A program made the translations under genes and the position numbers. The notes beneath the pieces were generated by a model. It was not told where the DNA came from, did not search any database, and saw nothing but the letters and a program-made list of their open reading frames with translations. 21,882 bases of DNA from a virus: positions 1-21,882 of IMG/VR virus record IMGVR_UViG_3300037193_000818. One strand, given 5' to 3'. This document shows, piece by piece, positions 1 to 5,615 of the stretch. How positions within the stretch are numbered: position 1 is the first letter of the stretch; the number at the start of each line of letters is the position of its first letter.

Positions 1-9
1 GACACCGTC

Positions 10-816
10 ATGAGCGGCGAGTTCGACTTCACCAAGCTTGGACAGGTCGCTCCCGGGGTACCGACTCCGTGGGAAAGCCTCAATGCAGCCTGCCGCAAGG
101 CAGGCTGGTACTTCGGCGAAAGTGCCATCGTCATGGGCAACCGCGGAACTGGAAAGACGGGCACCATGATCCACGCCGCGTTCACAGCGTTCAAGCACGG
201 CTACAAGCCAGCTTATGCGACCCTCGAAATGACCTACGAAGAGGTGGTCAAGCGCCAGATCCGATGCCTCTGCGGCGACGATGAACCACCCCGCGACACC
301 CTGCGATATGCAGCCTTTCAGGCGGCGGTCGAGCGTGTGCAAGCGATGAACATGCCGATCTACGACCCCCGGCAAATGGTCGGCGGCGACAGGTCCGTGG
401 AAAAGCTCGTCTCTTGGGCCTACGACATCCGGACCACGCATGGCGTGGACATCCTGTTCGTTGACTACGCCCAGAAGCTCGTTTCCAAGCGCAAGTCGGA
501 GGGCAGAACCCGGGAGATGGATTACTGCGCAGACATGATCGACGACCTGACCAAACAAACGGGAATGGCTGCGGTGGTGGGCTCGCAGCGAACCGAGGAC
601 CAGAACACAAAAGGCGCCTGGCGGTCCAAGGATTCGATCAAGTGGGAGGACAACGCCGCCCTTGTCGTCCAGCTCCGTAAGCCCAAGGAATCCGACGACG
701 CGAAGATCAACGTGAGTAAGAACCGCAACGGCCGCGAGCCTAACTTCCCTGTGAAATTCATCGGCCCCGAAGTCAAGTACGTCGAGACCGACTACGACCC
801 GTTCGCCGACGAGTGA
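10..816 (+). CDS. DnaB-type replicative helicase, RecA-like ATPase domain (5' end probably outside window)
   Basis: This is a RecA/DnaB-fold ATPase that would unwind the replication fork in the cytoplasm. A Walker A loop GNRGTGKT lies at residues 43-50 (Lys49). A Walker B strand ILFVDYAQ ends in Asp152, with the Tyr-Ala-Gln that often follows it in DnaB and RadA-like proteins. Gly-Ser-Gln-Arg near residue 197 fits the sensor region. The 268 residues cover only the C-terminal ATPase domain; the N-terminal primase-interaction domain of DnaB is missing. The frame is open to the left edge (codons for D, T, V precede this ATG), and no ribosome site can be seen in the nine bases available, so the gene probably starts upstream. 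A stand-alone phage RecA-like ATPase is the alternative. It is the only replication gene in view. Confidence 0.82.
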   Translation: MSGEFDFTKLGQVAPGVPTPWESLNAACRKAGWYFGESAIVMGNRGTGKTGTMIHAAFTAFKHGYKPAYATLEMTYEEVVKRQIRCLCGDDEPPRDTLRYAAFQAAVERVQAMNMPIYDPRQMVGGDRSVEKLVSWAYDIRTTHGVDILFVDYAQKLVSKRKSEGRTREMDYCADMIDDLTKQTGMAAVVGSQRTEDQNTKGAWRSKDSIKWEDNAALVVQLRKPKESDDAKINVSKNRNGREPNFPVKFIGPEVKYVETDYDPFADE

Positions 817-859
817 CCCAACCCAACAACGCCCCGATACCCATGGAAGGAACCAAGCA

Positions 860-1417
860 ATGATTCAGGTACCCAGCGAAGTCGTAAACCTCTTCATCGG
901 CGTTTGGGCGGAGACCTGGCGTGGCCGCCTGGACACCGATCCACTGCCAATCAAAGATTCCCGGAAAGCGGCTTTGGAGCGCCAAAACATCGAGAAGCCG
1001 ATCATGCGGACTGAAGACTGGGGAACGATCATCGAGGCATCCGCCGGCTATGAGGAGCGCTCACTCCTGGTTCCCTACTCTGGGCCACGCGCTCACATCG
1101 GCCACCGGATCATTGACGATCCTGATCCCCGGCTATTCTTGTTCCTGACGGTGGAAGAGGCAGTGCTTTCTCTCCACCCAGCGGCGAGGGCACTGGCCGA
1201 CCACACTTGGATCTACCGCCGGGGCGATCGTGAGTTCCACTTCGAGGCTAAAGAGGGGCAGAGGAACCCTGTTCCCAAGGGGAGGTCCAAGGTCGATTGG
1301 TGCAAAAAGGTCAGGGCCCGATGGGTGCGGCCGCGGATCGGGGAGGCGATCGGATCTCATGCGCCGGAGAACATTGTCGAAAAATCGCTGTGGGATATTG
1401 GACTGCTCAAGAAATGA
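860..1417 (+). CDS. hypothetical protein, 185 aa
   Basis: I do not recognise a family. The ATG follows GGAAGGAA by about 8 bases, a good ribosome site. The protein is soluble, with no signal peptide or membrane segment. It mixes hydrophobic strands and helices (for example a Leu/Phe-rich stretch near residue 95) with a basic, Arg/Lys/Trp-containing C-terminal third (around residues 130-165) that could bind nucleic acid. It follows the helicase by 43 bases on the same strand and is the last gene before the regulatory region at 1482-1668. A role in replication or early functions is only a guess from position. Confidence 0.7.
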   Translation: MIQVPSEVVNLFIGVWAETWRGRLDTDPLPIKDSRKAALERQNIEKPIMRTEDWGTIIEASAGYEERSLLVPYSGPRAHIGHRIIDDPDPRLFLFLTVEEAVLSLHPAARALADHTWIYRRGDREFHFEAKEGQRNPVPKGRSKVDWCKKVRARWVRPRIGEAIGSHAPENIVEKSLWDIGLLKK

Positions 1418-1481
1418 CCCTTGGTGCCACAATTTTCAGAGAATTTTCAGGTTCAAAATGGGACTTTTTGAGGTTTTCAGT

Positions 1482-1511
1482 TTGTCATCGCAGGTTCAAG
1501 TGTGCTATCTT
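1482..1511 (+). promoter_or_regulatory. sigma70-like promoter candidate before the lysis module
   Basis: TTGTCA (1482-1487, 5 of 6 to TTGACA) is followed after 18 bases by TATCTT (1506-1511, 4 of 6 to TATAAT). A transcript would start near 1518, run through a small hairpin (CGCAA/TTGCG, about 1516-1530), and reach the terminator-like hairpin at 1541 only about 25 bases later. A 9-base direct repeat CAGGTTCAA occurs at 1448-1456 and 1491-1499, the second copy inside the spacer, so it could be a binding site. No experimental support. Confidence 0.4.
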
Positions 1512-1540
1512 TCCCGCAACGCTTATTGCGCCTGCACGAA

Positions 1541-1574
1541 GCCTCAGAGCCGTTGGTTCTGGGGCTTTTCTGTT
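1541..1574 (+). terminator. rho-independent terminator
   Basis: GCCTCAGAGCC (1541-1551) pairs with GGTTCTGGGGC (1555-1565) over 11 pairs, two of them G-U, around a 3-base loop. TTTTCTGTT follows directly. It can end transcription of the helicase operon, or cut short a transcript started at the 1482-1511 promoter candidate. Confidence 0.7.
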
Positions 1575-1629
1575 GATCAGGAAGCCAGACGCGCCTAGCG
1601 TCACCCGTGCCTGCTCAAAACCTGCACAT

Positions 1630-1668
1630 GCGGCGGTTGTTGGTTGCAGCCGCCGCCTCTTTCCTTTG
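1630..1668 (+). terminator. second hairpin with T-rich tail, directly before the GH25 gene (possible attenuator)
   Basis: GCGGCGG (1630-1636) pairs with CCGCCGC (1650-1656). The stem can extend inward through T-A and G-C pairs. CTCTTTCCTTT follows, and the GH25 start codon lies only 8 bases after that. If the gene began at the upstream GTG (1607) or ATG (1628) this DNA would instead encode a signal-peptide-like stretch (Arg-Arg-Leu-Leu-Val-Ala-Ala-Ala-Ala). The two readings compete. The similar layout at 3198-3236 favours a regulatory hairpin. Confidence 0.5.
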
Positions 1669-1675
1669 TGAAGCT

Positions 1676-2296
1676 ATGGACCCCAAGATCGTTGACCTGA
1701 GCCACCACCAGCCCGACGTGCAGTTCGGCGAGCTGAAGGCATCAGGCATTGAGGCGGTGATCCTCAAGGCGACCCAGGGCACGTACCGGGTGGATCCCAA
1801 GTTCACGGAGTATGTGACCCGCGCCAGGTCCAAGGGTCTGGAGGTGGGCGCCTACCACTTCATGACCGGCGAGGATGCCAAGGCGCAGCTCGAGTTCTTC
1901 CTCGCCACGGTTGAGCCCTACCGCAGATCGGCGCGCATGGTGCTTTGCCTGGACTATGAGCACAACCCCAATGCCGGCGGGCAGCCGACACCCGCGATCC
2001 TGGCCGCCATGGTCCAGGGCATGGTGAAGAGGCTCGGGCGCCACCCCGTGCTGTACGGGTCAGACGCGGCGATCAACGCCCTGCTCAAGAAGCGCGGCAC
2101 CAGCAGCTTTGTCCGGACATGCCGGCGCTGGATCGCCCGGTACAACGACGATCCGCCGGTTACCGACAGAGTTGACATCTGGCAGTACACCCAAGAGGGC
2201 CAGATCAAGGGTGTCAAGGGGAATGTGGACCTGAACCGGATGGTGAGCCAGGACTACCCGACGGTTGAGGCATTCTGGCGGCGGTTTGAGATTTAG
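1676..2296 (+). CDS. GH25-family muramidase (endolysin)
   Basis: The product hydrolyses the N-acetylmuramic acid to N-acetylglucosamine bond of peptidoglycan during lysis. The GH25 (Cpl-1/cellosyl) pattern is complete: DLSHHQ with Asp7, KATQG, GAYHF, LDYE with the catalytic Asp93 and Glu95, WIARY, IWQYT, and a final G-VDLN. The 206 residues correspond to the catalytic barrel alone, with no cell-wall-binding domain. I chose ATG 1676 because it starts just before the first beta strand. The frame stays open upstream to GTG 1607 and ATG 1628. From 1628 the added residues (two Arg, then a hydrophobic run ending in Phe-Leu-Cys-Glu-Ala) resemble a weak signal peptide, so a secreted or signal-arrest endolysin is possible. 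No upstream start has a clear ribosome site. The next gene begins 2 bases after the stop. Confidence 0.9.
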   Translation: MDPKIVDLSHHQPDVQFGELKASGIEAVILKATQGTYRVDPKFTEYVTRARSKGLEVGAYHFMTGEDAKAQLEFFLATVEPYRRSARMVLCLDYEHNPNAGGQPTPAILAAMVQGMVKRLGRHPVLYGSDAAINALLKKRGTSSFVRTCRRWIARYNDDPPVTDRVDIWQYTQEGQIKGVKGNVDLNRMVSQDYPTVEAFWRRFEI

Positions 2297-2298
2297 CC

Positions 2299-2631
2299 AT
2301 GATGACACTGACGGAATACCGAGAGAAAATGGGCACCATCGCCGACCTTTACAAGGCCGGCGAGATCAAGTTCGAGGACTCAGACCTCACCTATGCGGCG
2401 ATGGCAAGATGCCCATGTGGTGCAGGTTTAGCGCACGTCAAGAACCCCAGGAATCTCGGAATGGAGTTTTGGGATTGCTCGGCCTGCCTCAAAGGTGAAG
2501 CTATCCCGAAGGGCCAAGAGGGTTCTGTTGAACACACAGCCCTGAGGCCCTTCGTCTTTTGGGAGATCAAGAGCGAGAACCAGCCGTCTGCTGCCGGGAT
2601 GACTACAAGACCTAAGGCTCAGACCCGATGA
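2299..2631 (+). CDS. hypothetical zinc-ribbon protein, 110 aa
   Basis: Family not recognised. Cys38-x-Cys40 and Cys60-x-x-Cys63 make a likely zinc ribbon, with a Trp just before the second pair. The N-terminal 35 residues look helical and charged. The C-terminal 40 residues are Pro/Ser/Lys-rich and probably disordered. It starts 2 bases after the muramidase stop (ATG 2299 or the adjacent ATG 2302) and overlaps the next ORF by ATGA, so it is translated as part of the lysis operon. It might bind nucleic acid or simply be a small accessory protein. No lysis function can be shown. Confidence 0.65.
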   Translation: MMTLTEYREKMGTIADLYKAGEIKFEDSDLTYAAMARCPCGAGLAHVKNPRNLGMEFWDCSACLKGEAIPKGQEGSVEHTALRPFVFWEIKSENQPSAAGMTTRPKAQTR

Positions 2632-2792
2632 CCGTAAAACGAGAGCTGACTGAGAGCGAGATTCAGCAGGTCAAGCTGGCGTGCATGAAGGCAAAACAAG
2701 ACGTAGCGGAGTGGAGAAGAAGGACCCGCCCGAGCACAGAGCAGATGCGGCAACCGGTTTCCCACATCAGAGACCTTCGACCACGAACCTAG
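2628..2792 (+). CDS. hypothetical small basic protein, 54 aa
   Basis: The start codon overlaps the stop of the zinc-ribbon gene (ATGA). The product begins MTVKRELTESEI and has one predicted amphipathic helix (residues 8-32), followed by an Arg-rich tail (WRRRTRPST and later RDLRPRT). It has no Cys pair, signal or membrane segment. The translational coupling makes it more credible than its length suggests. A small DNA- or RNA-binding regulator is possible but unproven. Confidence 0.5.
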   Translation: MTVKRELTESEIQQVKLACMKAKQDVAEWRRRTRPSTEQMRQPVSHIRDLRPRT

Positions 2793-3197
2793 AAAAGAAT
2801 TTGGCCTAGTCCGAGGATCCGGAATTGCGCGCAGCGGGATGCTGGTGCTACAGCTGGAACCAGTCTTTCGGTAAAGCGCCGAATGGTAGCTGGCGATCCC
2901 CGTCAGCCTCTGGAGTGCCGCGTCCGCAAAGAAGACGGCAAAGTAGGGCGGCCCCACCCGAGAGGAAGGCCGCCCACCCTAACGAGTTCGCCGGTCCATC
3001 GGTTCAGTACCCAGAGCTGATAACCGGCAACACAAACCCAGCGGGGCGGATAACGGTTGGATGCTCCGAGTCCAAAGGGCTGTGACAAGGCCAGCCACGG
3101 ACACCAACCGCCGCGAAAACAGGGGCCCCTGACCCGCCGGCCAATTTCAGGCCAGAGAGCCTGGAGAAACCAAACCATCAAGGCAGACGCTGACTTA
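2793..3197 (+). other. stretch without a convincing gene, with inverted repeats
   Basis: Between the 54-residue ORF and the terminator at 3198 I see no ORF with a clear ribosome site. One 45-codon ORF (2883-3020, starting MVAGDPRQPL and rich in Arg and Pro) and one 86-codon frame (2825-3085) are present but unconvincing. A GC-rich inverted repeat, GGGCGGCC (2946-2953) with GGCCGCCC (2968-2975), has no T-tract after it. AGGGGCCCCT (3122-3131) is a perfect palindrome. The stretch could be a decayed gene or a leader RNA for the next gene. Confidence 0.4.
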
Positions 3198-3233
3198 GCC
3201 CGCCGCTTAGTAACGGGGCGGCGGGCTCTTTTT
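3198..3233 (+). terminator. strong terminator-like hairpin abutting the next start codon (possible attenuator)
   Basis: GCCCGCCGC (3198-3206) pairs perfectly with GCGGCGGGC (3218-3226) around an 11-base loop, and TCTTTTT follows. The ATG of the YkuD-like gene is at 3237, three bases after the T-tract. That leaves no room for a separate promoter or ribosome site, so any transcript covering this gene must pass the hairpin. Confidence 0.75.
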
Positions 3234-3236
3234 CCC

Positions 3237-3839
3237 ATGAGCATCATTCCCAAGTCCAGGCCGAAACTGCCGTCGATCGATGTGCGCAAGATCGCTCAGG
3301 CTAAGGATGTGCATATCCCAGTGGATGGCCCGGTTGCCGTTCTGGCGATCCGGGATTACTACCGCGACTCCATGGGAACCGAGCGGAATGAGTACAACGA
3401 TGCGGCTTGGATCATCCTCCACGATCGATGTCTCCCCTTCAACTTCTCCACCGATCCGAGCGCATGGCGCCGTGGCATGGCCACCCTCCAACCCGGCGTA
3501 TGGCGGATGATCGCCGGCAAGCATAAGGTCGCCTCACCATCCGGATACCCCGCCTTCCGGCAGTACGGCAATGTGACCGTCTACCGGGATAACGAGAAGG
3601 ACGATACCGGCTATTTCGGGATCAACCTCCACCGCGGGGGCTTCAACGGGACCAGCAGCGAGGGATGCCAGACCGTTCCACCCCTTCAGTGGGATGAGTT
3701 CAGGCGGGCGATCTACAGCGCTCTGGGCACCGATGACGCCAGGGTGATGAGGCAGCCACAGGGCGTTCCAGGCAAGGCCTTTGACTACATCTTGGTCACC
3801 AGGGCTGAGGCGGAGAAGATCCTTGGGAGGAAGCTGTAG
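3237..3839 (+). CDS. YkuD-like (L,D-transpeptidase fold) putative cell-wall enzyme
   Basis: The 200-residue product contains INLHRGGFNGTSSEGCQT, with His132 and Cys144. This matches the spacing logic of the YkuD active site (His-x-Gly ... Ser-x-Gly-Cys), in which the Cys is the nucleophile acting on peptide stems of peptidoglycan. Upstream, GVWRMIAGKH and the SPSGYPAF segment resemble the substrate-loop region of this fold. Whether it cross-links or cleaves stems cannot be told; in a phage lysis module, cleavage or wall remodelling is more likely. ATG 3237 is chosen because the domain starts soon after it. The frame is open to ATG 3057, but that extension would run through the terminator hairpin and is Arg/Pro-rich with no domain character. 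Four bases separate it from the membrane protein gene at 3843. Confidence 0.68.
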   Translation: MSIIPKSRPKLPSIDVRKIAQAKDVHIPVDGPVAVLAIRDYYRDSMGTERNEYNDAAWIILHDRCLPFNFSTDPSAWRRGMATLQPGVWRMIAGKHKVASPSGYPAFRQYGNVTVYRDNEKDDTGYFGINLHRGGFNGTSSEGCQTVPPLQWDEFRRAIYSALGTDDARVMRQPQGVPGKAFDYILVTRAEAEKILGRKL

Positions 3840-3842
3840 CCG

Positions 3843-4130
3843 ATGGAACCAAACGCCACCACCGAGATACTCAAGGTCGCCTCGGGATTCGGCCTCGTCG
3901 GAACCGTGGCGGTGATCCTTGGATTCAAATTCCTGAAAGATGGAAACAAGCGAGAGGAGCGGGCCCAGCAGATCGCCGACGAGGATCGAAAGTGGATCCG
4001 CGATGTCGGGGAGAAGCAGATGGTCCTTATGGCGAGCATGGTTGATACCATCAAGACAGCTGGGGACACGATGAAAGCCGTCTCTGAGACAAACACCAAG
4101 CTTGTGGTGATCTTGGAGAGCAAGAAGTGA
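3843..4130 (+). CDS. small membrane protein, holin-like
   Basis: 95 residues. A single hydrophobic segment at about residues 9-31 (Val-Ala-Ser-Gly-Phe-Gly-Leu-Val-Gly-Thr-Val-Ala-Val-Ile-Leu) is followed at once by basic residues (KDGNKREER) and then a long charged helix to the C-terminus. The layout (short acidic N-terminus outside, one membrane helix, cytoplasmic coiled coil) suits a class III or BhlA-like holin or holin partner. It lies directly after the two wall hydrolases and overlaps the next membrane protein gene by GTGA, which supports a lysis role. The family assignment is by layout only. Confidence 0.6.
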   Translation: MEPNATTEILKVASGFGLVGTVAVILGFKFLKDGNKREERAQQIADEDRKWIRDVGEKQMVLMASMVDTIKTAGDTMKAVSETNTKLVVILESKK

Positions 4131-4321
4131 GCCTGATGGAGGTACTGGAGCGCGAGTTTGTCAGGCCAAAGGCGGACACAGCCGTTCATCCCGATCAGCC
4201 CATCATGGAGTCCAACGAAAGGGCTCCTATGCTGACTCACCATCAGAGCAACGTTGTTAGGCTGGTCCTCTGGCTCACGTTAGCCGTGGCCGCAGCCTTT
4301 GCAATCCAGGTCATCTTCTAA
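4127..4321 (+). CDS. small tail-anchored membrane protein, lysis module (holin or antiholin candidate)
   Basis: 64 residues starting at GTG 4127, which overlaps the preceding stop (GTGA); ATG 4136 is an alternative. The N-terminal 40 residues are polar. The last 20 residues (Val-Arg-Leu-Val-Leu-Trp-Leu-Thr-Leu-Ala-Val-Ala-Ala-Ala-Phe-Ala) form one membrane helix at the very C-terminus, opposite in layout to the preceding protein. Two coupled small membrane proteins next to endolysins commonly act as holin and antiholin, but the sequence cannot say which is which. Confidence 0.55.
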   Translation: MSLMEVLEREFVRPKADTAVHPDQPIMESNERAPMLTHHQSNVVRLVLWLTLAVAAAFAIQVIF

Positions 4322-4389
4322 GACCCGACCTGGTTCACACCCCTACGCCGCCTAGCGCGGCTTCGCAGATAGGGACGCCCGCCAACCCA

Positions 4390-4455
4390 ATGACCACCAC
4401 CGTCGCCAATCCGGCGAGCGATCCCGTTCCAGTCGCCGACACCAAGAGCGACTGA
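4390..4455 (+). CDS. possible 21-aa ORF in the gap before 4525
   Basis: ATG 4390 opens a 21-codon frame (MTTTVANPASDPVPVADTKSD) in the 203-base gap between the lysis module and the next gene. Third codon positions are mostly C or G, like the neighbours, but no ribosome site is visible and it resembles nothing I know. A short hairpin GCCGC/GCGGC lies at 4347-4361. Treat as doubtful. Confidence 0.2.
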   Translation: MTTTVANPASDPVPVADTKSD

Positions 4456-4484
4456 CAAAACCCTGTGCATTTCACGCACTAACT

Positions 4485-4503
4485 CAGGTTCACCACGAAC
4501 CTG
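4485..4503 (+). promoter_or_regulatory. perfect inverted repeat before gene 4525
   Basis: CAGGTTC (4485-4491) and GAACCTG (4497-4503) are perfect arms around a 5-base centre. This sits 21 bases before the ATG at 4525 and just ahead of its AAGGAG ribosome site. There is no T-tract, so it is not a terminator. It could be an operator or an RNA hairpin that sets access to the ribosome site. Confidence 0.35.
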
Positions 4504-4524
4504 GCATTAAAGGAGACAAAACTG

Positions 4525-4851
4525 ATGGATTTGAAACTGCAAGTGTATCGTGACGACCGCGAGGTCCCCGGCACCGTCGATTGGGACCAGCGAAGGAGCG
4601 AAGGCGAGTTCCGAGGCGCCCAGGAGGGCATGCACGTCAAGACCCTCGGAGAGATCCGCGTCGATGACGCAACCGCCGCCCTGCTCACGGATCCGGACAA
4701 GCTGGCTGACTTCATTCAGGAAGGTGACTGCGTGATGGATGTAATCACCCGGGCGCTGGCCGGCTTCAAGCCCGGCGATTCCCTCCCCCTTCCAACCGGC
4801 GCGGCCTTACCCTGGAACAGGGTAGGGATCCTCGCCTACGACAACGACTAG
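4525..4851 (+). CDS. hypothetical protein, 108 aa
   Basis: Family not recognised. A strong AAGGAG ribosome site precedes the ATG. The protein is acidic and soluble, with alternating strand-like segments at the start (MDLKLQVYRDDREVPGTVDW), a helical middle (ATAALLTDPDKLADFI) and a strand-rich end (NRVGILAYDND). It has no signal, membrane segment or metal site. The next gene starts 8 bases downstream after another good ribosome site, and both lie directly before the terminase genes. Small proteins of unknown function are common in that place. Confidence 0.7.
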   Translation: MDLKLQVYRDDREVPGTVDWDQRRSEGEFRGAQEGMHVKTLGEIRVDDATAALLTDPDKLADFIQEGDCVMDVITRALAGFKPGDSLPLPTGAALPWNRVGILAYDND

Positions 4852-4859
4852 GAGGGCCT

Positions 4860-5120
4860 ATGCGCAGCTTCACCCAGTATGTGGATTCCGTAACCGGCGA
4901 GTTCTGCACGAAAGCGTACGCACTTCGGAATCCAAGCACTACCCAGAGCAGGCTCCGGGAGGTTAAGCCCAAGGAAGATCCCCACAAGGCGGTTCTGAGC
5001 CACATCGTGGACGGCATCAACCGGGCTAAGGCTGAGGATATCGATGAATGGGTGGTGGACGGGATTGAAGCCCTTCTCCACTGCGGACAGAAGCGCCAAG
5101 AAGCCCTCTTTGGGGGCTAG
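4860..5120 (+). CDS. hypothetical protein, 86 aa, upstream of terminase
   Basis: The start follows AGGAGGG by a few bases, a near-ideal ribosome site. The N-terminal third is polar. The C-terminal half (residues 42-85, from HKAVLSHIVDGI through EALLHC) is predicted helical, with charged and hydrophobic residues alternating, and could dimerise. Its stop is immediately followed by the ATG of the probable small terminase, so the two are translated together. I do not recognise a family. Confidence 0.68.
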   Translation: MRSFTQYVDSVTGEFCTKAYALRNPSTTQSRLREVKPKEDPHKAVLSHIVDGINRAKAEDIDEWVVDGIEALLHCGQKRQEALFGG

Positions 5121-5615
5121 ATGGCGGAGTATCCCAACCAAGACAAGCGCTGGCCATCCAAGGCCCACTTCGAGCAGATACTCACCGTTGGCAAGGGCAA
5201 AGGCTCAGCAAGGTGTCAGTGCTGGAAGTCGGACCGTAGTCAGCAGTGCGGTAAGCCGGCGATGCCGCCTTACAAGGCTTGCGACAAGCACGGCGCCAAA
5301 GGTGCCCAGGCCAATGAGAACTTCCACCAGCGCAAGCAGTTCCTGGACATCCTTGGTGATGCCGAGACCGTCCGGGAGCTGATCAGCAAGCTTCATGAGA
5401 TCGCCCTCAAGGGCAACCTCGAAGCCATCAAGTACATCCTCGACCAGCTCTATGGCACAGCGAAGGCGACGATTGTCAATGAGATCGCCGATCGTGACCT
5501 CTTTGCCCGCATGGTCAGAGCGACGGCCCAACACCTCACGGGCCAAGCGTTCGAAGAATGGTTGAAAGACCTCGAGAGCGAGATGAACGGCGACTCCGGG
5601 TCGACCAAGCTGTAG
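5121..5615 (+). CDS. probable terminase small subunit with N-terminal zinc-binding motif
   Basis: 164 residues directly upstream of, and overlapping, the large terminase. Small terminase binds the packaging start site and delivers DNA to the motor. Cys32, Cys34, Cys43, Cys54 and His57 (with a CGKPA segment between and HG at the end) form a likely zinc knuckle of a kind seen in small phage proteins next to terminases. The rest (from about residue 75) is helical: a FLDILGDAETVRELISKLHEIALKGNLEAIKYILDQ-type region resembles the helical hairpins of phage small subunits. No classical helix-turn-helix is obvious. The name rests on gene order plus this layout; a separate zinc protein is the alternative. 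Confidence 0.6.
   Translation: MAEYPNQDKRWPSKAHFEQILTVGKGKGSARCQCWKSDRSQQCGKPAMPPYKACDKHGAKGAQANENFHQRKQFLDILGDAETVRELISKLHEIALKGNLEAIKYILDQLYGTAKATIVNEIADRDLFARMVRATAQHLTGQAFEEWLKDLESEMNGDSGSTKL

Noticed and set aside
2825-3085. 86-codon plus-strand ORF in the gap before the YkuD-like gene
   Set aside because: Composition rich in Trp, Cys, Arg, Ser and Pro, no ribosome site, no recognisable domain.
3057-3236. N-terminal extension of the YkuD-like protein from ATG 3057
   Set aside because: It would translate through a perfect terminator stem and T-tract and gives an Arg/Pro-rich, featureless stretch.
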